Below, piece after piece: positions 53,272 through 61,263 of a stretch of DNA of 64,000 bases. Below the pieces are notes generated by a model. It did not search any database. It was not told the origin of the DNA and saw only the letters and a list, made by a program, of their open reading frames with translations. Position 1 is the stretch's first letter. The number at the start of each line of letters is the position of its first letter. A program made the position numbers and the translations under genes. This DNA comes from a bacterium (lineage in GTDB: Bacteria; Krumholzibacteriota; Krumholzibacteriia; JACNKJ01). Location of the stretch: positions 1-64,000 of the forward strand of contig JAAEPZ010000433.1 of NCBI GenBank assembly GCA_024231955.1, given 5' to 3'.

Positions 53272-53915
53272 AGAGACGGAGCGGATTCCTCATCCGGCTG
53301 ACCGCCCTGATTTTACTGGCGGGCGGGCTGGGGCTACTCGGCCAGGAGCTGTTCCTCAAGGCCAAGGGGCTGCTGGCGGAGCGGCTGATCGAGCGGGCCT
53401 ACGCTGCGCATCTGGAGGATGGCGGCAGACACCGCCCCTGGTCATGGGCCGATCACTATCCACTGGGTGAACTGGCAGCACCACAACAGGGGGTGCGGCG
53501 GCTGGTGATATCCGGAGCAACCGGCCCCTCGCTGGCCTTCGCGGCGGGACATGTGGATGGCACAGCCCTGCCCGACCGCCCGGGCAACTGCGTTATTGCC
53601 GGACACCGGGATGGCGCATTCGGGTTTCTGCAGGATCTGAAGCCGGGGGATGTTCTGGAGCTGTCTTGCCACGGTTCGCTAAAGCAATTTACCGTATCCA
53701 CCATCGAAGTGCTGGACAGAACCGCCATCGAGGTGCTCGAGTCGACGACGGAGGATCGCCTCACCCTGATCACCTGTCACCCCTTCGCTGCACTGACACC
53801 AGGACCGGAGCGGTATGTGGTCCGGTGTGTGCGCCGGGATCCCCGATTTCACCAATCAAAGGTGCGATCCGCTCATTCCACCGCCTCCGGCAACAGTACT
53901 TGTGACGCCCACTGA
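53268..53915 (+). CDS. Class GN-like sortase
   Basis: A 215-residue membrane-anchored transpeptidase that cuts the sorting signal of a partner protein and attaches it. The N-terminal membrane helix (about 8-30) is followed by the sortase barrel with catalytic His in CVIAGHRDG (about 110), Cys in LTLITCHP (about 170) and Arg in ERYVVRCVRRD (about 190). The partner is the VIT-VWA protein encoded directly upstream; the GTG start overlaps its stop by four bases. Sortases are most typical of Gram-positive bacteria; this single-target type is known from diderms. The last 43 bases overlap the 3' end of the convergent phosphoesterase gene. Confidence 0.9.
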   Translation: MKRRSGFLIRLTALILLAGGLGLLGQELFLKAKGLLAERLIERAYAAHLEDGGRHRPWSWADHYPLGELAAPQQGVRRLVISGATGPSLAFAAGHVDGTALPDRPGNCVIAGHRDGAFGFLQDLKPGDVLELSCHGSLKQFTVSTIEVLDRTAIEVLESTTEDRLTLITCHPFAALTPGPERYVVRCVRRDPRFHQSKVRSAHSTASGNSTCDAH

Positions 53916-55288
53916 CCTACGGGGACAGCGGCATCCTCTCTCATCAGAGAATATTCGATCGTATACATCGTCAGGGAGTTCCCCGCCGGTTCCCACATCA
54001 CATCAACCAGCAGGAAGCAGTGGGCGTCATTGAAGAAAAGGTCGTCGGTACAGTTGTAGTTAGGATCATCGTCGATCCAATCGGTCCAGCCCCGAGCTCT
54101 GTCTCTGGGGAACGTATCGGCACCGATCACGAAATAGCGGACGGGGTTGACGGTCTTGGCCATGCTTGACGATTCCGTTTTGCGCGTCACGAGCAGATGT
54201 TCAAAGAGATGATCGTGGCCAGAGAAGACCGCGGGGATATTGTAGGCTTCGTAGAGAGCATGGAACTGCCTGAAGTCATAGCCGCCCAGATGATCGGTGG
54301 GGGAGCCGTGCGCGCCGCTGCTGAACGCCCCGGGGTGGATGGAGACAAACGGGACTCTATTTTGCGCACGACAGGCAGCGAGTGTCCGCTTGAGCCAGTC
54401 GGCCTGGCCGGGTGCGGGCTGATACAAACCCCGCCAACCCTCCTGCCGGTTATCCCAACACCCCTCCAAGACGATCAGGCTCAGCGGCCCTGTCTCGACG
54501 CAATAGTCGTAGCTCTCTGTCCGGATGTTATAACCGTCGCCGCCGGGATACCCGAAATTCCAGAAGAACAACGCGAGAGCAGTGTCTGTCTGCCCCCCCT
54601 GATAATTGATCCCATAATACTCGTGGTTGCCCATGACGGGACACAGCGCGACATTGCCGTGCAGGCTCCTCTTCGGATCGGCGTCGGCGATAATGCCCAG
54701 GAAATCCCGCCACAGTTCGTGATCGGCGCCAAACTGCACAAAATCGCCGGAATGGACGGCGAACACAGGTTGAGGGTCAAGCGCAATGACCTGACCCAGT
54801 ATATTGCGCAAGTGCCTATCCTGCTCCTCCTGCTCCTCCTGGGATTTTCCGGTGTCATTCCTGGTGTCGCCGTAAACGGCAAAGCGGAGCGATCCGGTGA
54901 CGGCAGCGAATGAGGGGCAAGTCCGGAGCGAGAACGTCTCCGTCACATTCGTTCGGGAGCCATTCGGTTCCGTATCCGAAAACAGGTAGGCATAACGGGA
55001 GGCCGGGGCCAGGTCGCACAAATTTACCCGGTACTTGAACAAATCCCCCTCTTCGGTTCGCGCTCGGTCCATCGAACATTCGACCTGCGCGATCCTGCCG
55101 CTGAATCCCCCCCCCTCCGTATCCAGCCAATACTCCAGGGATATTCCGGAGTAGGCGTGCAGCGACTGAAACTGAATCGTCACGCAATTGTCCGTCCCCA
55201 TCACGATGTATGGACTCTCCTGCGCCGAGACAGCCACGCAAAACGTTATCAGCAATACTCCGGCGAAACAAACGCTCCGTTTTTTCAT
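53873..55288 (-). CDS. Secreted purple-acid-phosphatase-like metallophosphoesterase
   Basis: A 471-residue exported enzyme. The signal peptide (residues 1-21, ending VSAQ) follows an AGGAGG-bearing start. Residues about 22-120 form a fibronectin-like N-terminal domain, as in purple acid phosphatases (ASRYAYLFSDTEPNG). The catalytic domain carries the metallophosphoesterase motifs GDTRND, HSGDFV, MGNHEYYG, SIHPG and FSGHDHLFEHL. Such enzymes hydrolyse phosphate esters outside the cytoplasm. A Gln/Glu-rich loop (SQEEQEEQDRH) is coded by a short CTCCTG-type repeat. It overlaps the sortase gene tail to tail by 43 bases, an unusual degree of overlap. Confidence 0.85.
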   Translation of the reverse strand: MKKRSVCFAGVLLITFCVAVSAQESPYIVMGTDNCVTIQFQSLHAYSGISLEYWLDTEGGGFSGRIAQVECSMDRARTEEGDLFKYRVNLCDLAPASRYAYLFSDTEPNGSRTNVTETFSLRTCPSFAAVTGSLRFAVYGDTRNDTGKSQEEQEEQDRHLRNILGQVIALDPQPVFAVHSGDFVQFGADHELWRDFLGIIADADPKRSLHGNVALCPVMGNHEYYGINYQGGQTDTALALFFWNFGYPGGDGYNIRTESYDYCVETGPLSLIVLEGCWDNRQEGWRGLYQPAPGQADWLKRTLAACRAQNRVPFVSIHPGAFSSGAHGSPTDHLGGYDFRQFHALYEAYNIPAVFSGHDHLFEHLLVTRKTESSSMAKTVNPVRYFVIGADTFPRDRARGWTDWIDDDPNYNCTDDLFFNDAHCFLLVDVMWEPAGNSLTMYTIEYSLMREDAAVPVGQWASQVLLPEAVE

Positions 55289-55492
55289 CGGACTAGCCCT
55301 CCTGCGGTGGATAACGGGGAGACGTCTACGATCAGTCAACGCGCCCGCCCCGACAACAGCCATGCCATGTTAGATCACACCAGGTCGGAAACCAGGCGGG
55401 ACCCATCTGACCGAACCATGAGGATAGTCGCATCACGTTTCAGCTAACCGGGGATGCGGGATGTCGATGAACAGAAAAGACTTTCACGCTAT

Positions 55493-55960
55493 TCAGGTGA
55501 TCTTGCCCCACAGTGGACGAATCTGCTCCTCAATCCGCTGGAGGAACTCAAGGTCGATCTCATCGAAATGATGCGGCTGATCACTGTCGATATCCAGTAT
55601 AGCACGCAGATCTCCGGTGTCATCGAAGCAGGGGATCACGATCTCCGATCTGGAGCGGGGATCACAGGCGACGTGTCCGGGGAAATCCCGCACATCGTCC
55701 ACTATTATCGGCGCCCGCCGCTCGACGCAACTGCCGCACACCCCCTCACCACAGGTAAGGAAGACACAGGCCGGCGTCCCCTGGAAGGGTCCCAGTACGA
55801 GTCGCTCATCTTTGAGGAGATAGAACCCCACCCAGTAGAAACCCTGCTGTTTCCTCAATACCGCCGCGACATTGCCCAGATCGGCGAACAGGTCGCCCCC
55901 CTTCTCCAGGCGGATCTTCATCTCCCGGAGGCTGACGATATAGCGGTCCCTTTTGGTCAT
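55493..55960 (-). CDS. msrC: Free methionine-R-sulfoxide reductase (GAF-domain fRMsr)
   Basis: A 155-residue single GAF-domain enzyme that reduces free methionine-R-sulfoxide, protecting against oxidants. The fold starts FYWVGFYLLKDERLVLGPFQG and carries the three family cysteines in ACVFLTCGEGVC and HVACD, followed by the substrate-site SEIVIPCF and LDIDSD, as in YebR/MsrC. The start at 55960 has AGGT upstream and gives the usual length; the longer frame to 56044 adds an unrelated stretch. It is a single gene. The family assignment is firm because the cysteine pattern is complete. Confidence 0.9.
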   Translation of the reverse strand: MTKRDRYIVSLREMKIRLEKGGDLFADLGNVAAVLRKQQGFYWVGFYLLKDERLVLGPFQGTPACVFLTCGEGVCGSCVERRAPIIVDDVRDFPGHVACDPRSRSEIVIPCFDDTGDLRAILDIDSDQPHHFDEIDLEFLQRIEEQIRPLWGKIT

Positions 55961-56175
55961 TACGGCTACCTCGGCTTCAGCGTGGGCGGATGATGGTCGG
56001 CGTGCGCTCGTTGACTGGCAGGATATAGTTTTCACCGGCGGCAATGCAATGGCAGATTGATCCGAACGGGATCCGAATCAAGCGACTGGAGACAGCGCCC
56101 CCACCTCTGACGCCCACTTTTCAGTATCAAGGTCCCGGCCGATCCCGCCAGGGACCCGATTCGACATTGGTGTGC

Positions 56176-56211
56176 AAAAAAAAACGGACACAGGGGTAAA
56201 CCCGTGTCCGT
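56176..56211 (-). terminator. Rho-independent terminator of the M36-like protease gene
   Basis: On the minus strand ACGGACACGGGT pairs with CCCTGTGTCCGT in a long stem and is followed by seven or more T residues, 26 bases past the stop codon. Confidence 0.92.
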
Positions 56212-56236
56212 CTCTTGAATACCGATTTTGAAGATG

Positions 56237-58309
56237 CTACTTGAGAAGCATCATCTTCCGCGTCTCCCTGAAGTCGTCTCCCTCAAGGCGATAGAAGTAG
56301 ACACCCGAGACGACGGGCTTGCCCGCGTCATCATCACCCTGCCAGACGATCTTGTGCTGACCGGGGGTCTGGAAGCCGTCGACCAATGTCCGGACTTTGC
56401 GGCCGGCAACATCGAAGATCTCCAGCGAGATCTTCATGCCATTGCCGTTAACGGCGAAGATGATCTCGGTGGACGGGTTGAAGGGGTTCGGGTAGTTGCG
56501 GGCCAGAGTCAACGGAGCCGGCGGCTGGACATCGTCAACAGCCGTCAGGTTATCGATGATCTCGTGTACGGCAAACTTCGAGCGGAAGATGGCCGCGTGC
56601 TGCCCCGTGGGTTCGAGAGCCAGCGCGGCGGCGACGGTGGCGTTGGCCAGATCGCGCATCCTGGGTCCGTAACCGATACCGAAGTGGGACTCGAGGACGA
56701 TCCGGTCCACGCTCTCCCTTGATTCGCCCGCGGCGATCAAGGCGATCAGCGACTGGAAGAGAGGTGTCGACCACAGCTCATCCGACTGACCACCGGAGAT
56801 GGACTGGTGCGCACTGTAGCTGGCGCTATGGTTGTAGCGCAGGTTGACCTTGTTCATATAGCGGCCGTACCAGCACTGGTTGCCGTTGCCATGGCCATCC
56901 CAGGAGAATATCCACTCGGGGTGGAAGGTCGGGCCATTGGGCGTGCTGTAGCTGTAGGAGCCGGCCCAGTAGTCGCCGAAGCCTTCGCCAATGGCGCCCG
57001 TGTGGCCGCCGCCCCAGTTCGAGTTGATACTCCGGTGAATGGCATGGCCATATTCGTGGAGGATCACATCGGCGTCCTCATTGTCATCGACGCAACCGTG
57101 CCCGAAGGCCAGACGGTTCGTGCTGGGGATGTAGTAGGAGTTGTCGGCGCCGCCGCAGCCGTCGGCATCCGCCTGAATCGACCCCTCCTGGATACCCGTG
57201 GCGCCCGTGAAGCCCAGGTCCTGGATGTAGCGCTGGCTCATGTCGATCATGTAGTAGGTCATGGCGTCGTTGAACGAATTGTTCCCGCGCGTGGCGGACC
57301 AGATGCCATCGGTCGTCGTGCTCGGCGAGGTGTGGGGGGAATCCCAGTTGATGATCCGCACCCAGGGTCCCGTGAGGATGTAATTGCCGCCCGAGTAGGT
57401 GATATCCCGCAACGGCCGATCAAAATAGGCTGCGGTGAACAGGGAGGCGGAGGTTGTGTTCTGCAGCGCGCTATTGTTCAGCGTGGTGCGGGGATCCGGA
57501 TCAAACACCTTGCCGGTACCCTCGGCACGAACGCCGTCACGATCATCGACCGTGGTGTTCCGGGCCTGGAAACGGGTAAAGGCCGCACGGCGATCCGCGG
57601 TTGCGCCGGCATGCGCGTGGATCCGTTCGCTGATCGGGGTCTCGGTCAGATCGTCGCGAACGCGGTAGTAACGCGCATCCTCGATCTTGTGGATCTCGCC
57701 GCTATTGGCGTCAACTTCAAGCCGCCAGCCGCCATAGGGGACGGCCAGTTCGAGATGTGCAATATAGCTGAGATTGAAATCGGCACCGGAGGGTATCCAG
57801 GCCAACTTGATGGAGGGTTCCGAAAGCAGATCGCCCTGGGAACGCAGATGATTCCAGGCGATGTCATAGGCATCGTCACTGGTCATCGCGGCGGTGGCGC
57901 GGGTGAGATTCCCGACCGGGTAGACGTTATTGTAGACCTGGTAGATTCGGTTGCTAGCATGGGCGACGGAGACGATCAACTCGCCGTGCAGCACCTCGAT
58001 ACCCTCGAACACCTGCCGATAGTGATAGTGAGTGCCAACCTGGCTCTCCTGTACGCGAACCAGCTCCAGTTCGGTCGAGTAATCGCGGATCCCGTAAGCT
58101 GCTGCTTCGGAGATGACAAAGGCATCCGCCAACTCAGCTCCGGCAAGATCTGCGCGATTTTGCCAGACAGGATCAAACTGCAGACGGGGGGTCTGGCGAT
58201 GATCTTCATGGTAACTGCTGTCTGGGCTGAGAGCTGCGGCCATCTGAGGTGCCATAACGAACAAAAGCAAAAGGGCAAGGCAGAGCTTGCCCGTTCCACG
58301 GAAACTCAT
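56237..58309 (-). CDS. Secreted M36-like (fungalysin) zinc metalloprotease with FlgD-like C-terminal domain
   Basis: A 690-residue exported protease. The signal peptide (1-26, ending AAAL) follows GAGGAG upstream. An FTP-type propeptide (about 60-190, THYHYRQVFEGIEVLHGEL) precedes the catalytic domain with the zinc motif HEYGHAIH and the downstream third ligand Glu in IGEGFGDYWAGS, as in gluzincin families M4 and M36. The residues NPNGPTFHPEW fit M36 better than M4. The protein ends in a FlgD-like/T9SS-like domain (NYPNPFNPSTE to KMMLLK), so it is exported and probably held at the surface. A strong terminator lies downstream. It is monocistronic. Confidence 0.88.
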   Translation of the reverse strand: MSFRGTGKLCLALLLLFVMAPQMAAALSPDSSYHEDHRQTPRLQFDPVWQNRADLAGAELADAFVISEAAAYGIRDYSTELELVRVQESQVGTHYHYRQVFEGIEVLHGELIVSVAHASNRIYQVYNNVYPVGNLTRATAAMTSDDAYDIAWNHLRSQGDLLSEPSIKLAWIPSGADFNLSYIAHLELAVPYGGWRLEVDANSGEIHKIEDARYYRVRDDLTETPISERIHAHAGATADRRAAFTRFQARNTTVDDRDGVRAEGTGKVFDPDPRTTLNNSALQNTTSASLFTAAYFDRPLRDITYSGGNYILTGPWVRIINWDSPHTSPSTTTDGIWSATRGNNSFNDAMTYYMIDMSQRYIQDLGFTGATGIQEGSIQADADGCGGADNSYYIPSTNRLAFGHGCVDDNEDADVILHEYGHAIHRSINSNWGGGHTGAIGEGFGDYWAGSYSYSTPNGPTFHPEWIFSWDGHGNGNQCWYGRYMNKVNLRYNHSASYSAHQSISGGQSDELWSTPLFQSLIALIAAGESRESVDRIVLESHFGIGYGPRMRDLANATVAAALALEPTGQHAAIFRSKFAVHEIIDNLTAVDDVQPPAPLTLARNYPNPFNPSTEIIFAVNGNGMKISLEIFDVAGRKVRTLVDGFQTPGQHKIVWQGDDDAGKPVVSGVYFYRLEGDDFRETRKMMLLK

Positions 58310-58856
58310 GAGGAACTCCTCTAATTGTCTAAGAAATGGTGGCGGCCAATTCATCCGGCAGCGGATTCGAGAACCCATGAGGGATTAACTGCCGGATGCT
58401 TAGTATTTTACCAGCTTCCATACAGAGGGATCAAGACGTATCAAGGCCATGCAACTGCCCCCTTCCGGAACGGAAGAGGATCCTGAGGATCCTCAGCAGC
58501 AGTTATTTATCACTACCGCACCCGCCTCCGAGAACACCTCTGCCGAGTATTTCTATTTAGGCCGCAAGCAGGCAACGCCTAACAAATTCACTTCAAACAA
58601 GATAGAGTTTCTCAAATAAGTGCGCCGTCGGAAGCGATCCCGACGGCGCCATGCAAAGGATGGGACCTATTGCATGTTCGAATCATTCAAGTGATCCGAC
58701 GATCACAGAATATGCACTAAATGCATTTCAAATCTTCAGATCTAACAGAACAAAACTGATTCAGCTGCCAAACCGTAAGTTTTCTATTTCACTTACCCGT
58801 TAGCTCCTCTATATTTCGGAGGACAATAGGAATCATACTCAGAGGTCAAGATATTG
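58310..58856. other. Long intergenic region upstream of the sigma-factor gene
   Basis: About 550 bases between divergent genes. The right part (58700-58850) is AT-rich and should carry the promoter of the sigma operon. A 10-base GC hairpin is listed separately. No small protein gene or RNA gene was recognised. Confidence 0.45.
58622..58649. terminator. GC-rich hairpin of unknown role
   Basis: GCGCCGTCGG and CCGACGGCGC form a perfect 10-base stem with an 8-base loop. No T run and no gene end adjoin it. It could end a small RNA or be a structured leader. Confidence 0.4.
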
Positions 58857-59636
58857 ATGGAATCAAACGATCCCGATAGGACACTATCGGGATGCTCGCA
58901 CCCATTATGGGCTGAACAGCTTCAGGTTTTAAGCGGCCGGCTCAAAAATAACGATGATGAGCTGGCGAGGGATTCACTGCGCCAGGATACTTGGCTGATC
59001 CTCCATAACGCTCTCCAGATATTCCTGCAGACCCACTCCCGACACTATCCGACCATCACGGATGATGACCGTCACGACCTGGCAACAGAAAAATCGTTAG
59101 GACTCCTGTTCAGGATTGAATCAGGCGCATGGGATCTGTCGGATCGACATCCTTTGGAGATCGCCCGCTACTTGTCGCGAGTAGCCAGGAACGGCATGAC
59201 AAACCTATGCAAGAAGAACGACAGGATGATCCGCATCATGGATGAGGATACTGAAAACTCTCAAGCATACTACGTCAACCGAGCCGAGCAATTGATCTCC
59301 CGGGAAACACCTGAGATTCACATGGGGAGGAAGAGATACGCCAGGGCTCTGTGCAGCTGTTTCGCCACTCTGGCACCTCGCCTGCGGAAAATCTGGATCT
59401 TTCGTGTTTTCGGGGGACTCTCGAGCAAGATGATCGCGGAGCATCCGGAGATCAAACTCAAGGCAAGTCATGTCGATGTGCTTCTGCACCGCAGTCGACA
59501 AGCCATCAGCCTGTGTTTGCGGAAGAGGGGATTCGATTCGAGTGATGTTCAGCAGGGAGTTTTTGCCGAGGTACTGGCAGTGTTCCTTCAGGACAGGGAT
59601 TTCGCTCCAAAGGACAATGAGGACGATGAACAGTAA
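58857..59636 (+). CDS. ECF-like RNA polymerase sigma factor
   Basis: A 259-residue protein with sigma-70-like architecture. Residues about 70-125 resemble region 2 (DDRHDLATEKSLGLLFRIES, EIARYLSRVARNGMTNLCKK) and residues about 175-230 resemble region 4 (CFATLAPRLRKIWIFRVFGGLSSKMIAEH), including the recognition helix before VDVLLHRSRQAI. No region 1.1 or 3 is present, so the ECF group is the best fit, though sequence identity to textbook ECF factors is low. It overlaps a zinc-finger anti-sigma gene and so is the front of a classical sigma/anti-sigma operon. The ATG at 58857 has AGAGG 11 bases upstream; a TTG at 58854 is next to it. Confidence 0.72.
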   Translation: MESNDPDRTLSGCSHPLWAEQLQVLSGRLKNNDDELARDSLRQDTWLILHNALQIFLQTHSRHYPTITDDDRHDLATEKSLGLLFRIESGAWDLSDRHPLEIARYLSRVARNGMTNLCKKNDRMIRIMDEDTENSQAYYVNRAEQLISRETPEIHMGRKRYARALCSCFATLAPRLRKIWIFRVFGGLSSKMIAEHPEIKLKASHVDVLLHRSRQAISLCLRKRGFDSSDVQQGVFAEVLAVFLQDRDFAPKDNEDDEQ

Positions 59637-60477
59637 GACTCCGACCAACACGACAAACGGGGATGATTATCACATCACCGCTGATCTCTGCCTGGATCTG
59701 TTGCACAATTTGCTGTCCCTGGAGGATCGGCAACGGGCACTGACCCACATGGCGGAGTGCAAGGATTGCGAGGAGTCTGTCCGTGTGCAATTCAGTAAGC
59801 ACCTGCATGCTGAAGTTGCCGTCAACTCGGCCATGGATCGTTACAGAGTTCAGATCGAACAGGGTGAGCCGGTCTCCGTCTCGGACCGATCTGTGTCTGA
59901 GACGCGGATGCGGTACAATCTCAATTCAGATGCCTCCAGCCGCAGGAACAGTAATTCACGAACATTCATATGGGCTTGCCTCGGTACGCTGGCGGCTCTG
60001 TTCGTTCTCCTCATTTCGATTCTGGCTCTCCCTCCTCGCCCCGGGAGTGAGAACATGATTCGGAGAACGGGTTCCGAATCGTATCGGATTCTGCGCCCGA
60101 TCGCCGGGGAGATCACCTTATCCGAACCACCGACATTCTCCTGGACGCCGATAGAGGGCGCCAGCAGCTACAATCTCTCGATTGAGGCTGCCGGAGGAGG
60201 TTTCAAGTGGTCGGGAAGGTGCGAAGAGACTGAGATGATGTTACCTCGAAACATGTCTCTACCGGTTGGAGAACGCTTCCACATTTTCCTGGATCCCATA
60301 CCAGCCTACACCACTTCCCCACAGGGTGTGGCCTCGTCGTTCAGGACGGGGACAATGGATCAATTTTTGATCTATCGCCTCCGCGCGGCATCGCGCTGGT
60401 CGCTAGTCCCCGGATTGATCGCACTGCTACTCCTGATGTGTACGATGAGAAGCGGATTGCTCCTGCGTTCACGATAA
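59626..60477 (+). CDS. Membrane anti-sigma factor with zinc-finger (ZAS) domain
   Basis: A 283-residue protein. The cytoplasmic part contains the zinc-binding anti-sigma motif HMAECKDC (His41, Cys45, Cys48; H-x3-C-x2-C) after a helix (LCLDLLHNLLSLEDRQRALT). One membrane helix follows (about 114-136), then a periplasmic beta-sandwich domain (about 155-255, SEPPTFSWTPIEGASSYNLSI, FN3/Ig-like) and a second hydrophobic helix at the C-terminus. It should hold the sigma factor at the membrane until a signal arrives. The gene overlaps the sigma stop codon by about 10 bases. An ATG at 59617 is also possible. The periplasmic domain may sense an envelope ligand. Confidence 0.78.
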   Translation: MNSKTPTNTTNGDDYHITADLCLDLLHNLLSLEDRQRALTHMAECKDCEESVRVQFSKHLHAEVAVNSAMDRYRVQIEQGEPVSVSDRSVSETRMRYNLNSDASSRRNSNSRTFIWACLGTLAALFVLLISILALPPRPGSENMIRRTGSESYRILRPIAGEITLSEPPTFSWTPIEGASSYNLSIEAAGGGFKWSGRCEETEMMLPRNMSLPVGERFHIFLDPIPAYTTSPQGVASSFRTGTMDQFLIYRLRAASRWSLVPGLIALLLLMCTMRSGLLLRSR

Positions 60478-60523
60478 CCGGATTTGGTGACGACAATCTT
60501 TAACTGGTATAAGGAGAATAGAA

Positions 60524-61222
60524 ATGCGGAATATTACAACATTACTTATGATCAGTCTGATCATTTGCACCCTGCTTGGATGCAATAACAACGACATCAA
60601 CAATCTTCCGACAGCGCCGAATGGCTCTCTCGGGATCATCGAGTACAACAAGTTGATCCTGGACAATTATGTGGACACCTACTTGGATTACGTTGCTAAC
60701 GGCAATCTTGACGTAGCCGTCAGCGGTTCGCTTAATTCAAACACAGGAGGCATCTTGTCGGGTCAGCCCGCCTCCTGGACGGGTGGGGATGATTTCACCA
60801 TGGACATCGCGGCGGACGCCCCGGGACTCTCGGTGATACTGGACTGGGCCATTGAGGCGCCCGCGGGAGATATCGGAGAGGTGTACTCCATTTACCGGAT
60901 CACCAATCCCGATCACGACATCTTCTGCAACAGCTCTATCCACCTCCCCATACACCCCAACACCGTGATTCCGGAACAGACCGCTTTTGCCACGGTTTGC
61001 GGCATCGCGCTGACTGAGGACGGCTATATCGCATCCGAATCGCAGTTCATCGCCCTGTCCACCAATGCCGTGGGCGACAAGGTAGCCATCATCGAGGATC
61101 CGAGCACTCTCTTCCCCGCTGGCAGCTTCGATGAACTGGATCCGATCATCGTGCCCGTCATCCCCGGCAAGAAGGATATCGGTGACACCGGCGGCGGCCC
61201 CGGCGGTGGCGGCGGCAAGTAA
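60524..61222 (+). CDS. Lipoprotein of the sigma operon, Gly-rich C-terminus, unknown function
   Basis: A 232-residue lipoprotein: AAGGAG upstream, signal peptide ending LLGC (Cys about residue 20). The mature protein has no recognised domain. It contains a segment SNTGGILSGQPASWTGGDDF, predicted beta strands to about residue 200, and ends in a glycine-rich tail (DTGGGPGGGGGK). It lies 46 bases after the anti-sigma gene on the same strand and is probably its co-transcribed envelope partner. It could be the signal sensor or a substrate of the convergent CHAT protease. Both ideas are inference from position only. Confidence 0.7.
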   Translation: MRNITTLLMISLIICTLLGCNNNDINNLPTAPNGSLGIIEYNKLILDNYVDTYLDYVANGNLDVAVSGSLNSNTGGILSGQPASWTGGDDFTMDIAADAPGLSVILDWAIEAPAGDIGEVYSIYRITNPDHDIFCNSSIHLPIHPNTVIPEQTAFATVCGIALTEDGYIASESQFIALSTNAVGDKVAIIEDPSTLFPAGSFDELDPIIVPVIPGKKDIGDTGGGPGGGGGK

Positions 61223-61230
61223 GCCCTTTC

Positions 61231-61263
61231 CGTTCTACTCGCTCCCTATGAGCGAGTAGAACG
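61231..61263. terminator. Perfect 14-base inverted repeat at the convergent gene ends
   Basis: CGTTCTACTCGCTC and GAGCGAGTAGAACG are exact complements with a 5-base loop. The repeat lies just past the lipoprotein stop codon and overlaps the last codons of the CHAT gene. No T run follows on either strand. Confidence 0.6.

Noticed and set aside
58670..58720. Possible tRNA-like GTTCGAATC sequence
   Set aside because: The surrounding bases do not form acceptor, D or anticodon stems.
59470..59636. Longer N-terminus for the anti-sigma gene
   Set aside because: The extra 52 residues lie wholly inside the sigma gene in another frame and do not resemble the family; an ATG at the overlap is the normal arrangement.
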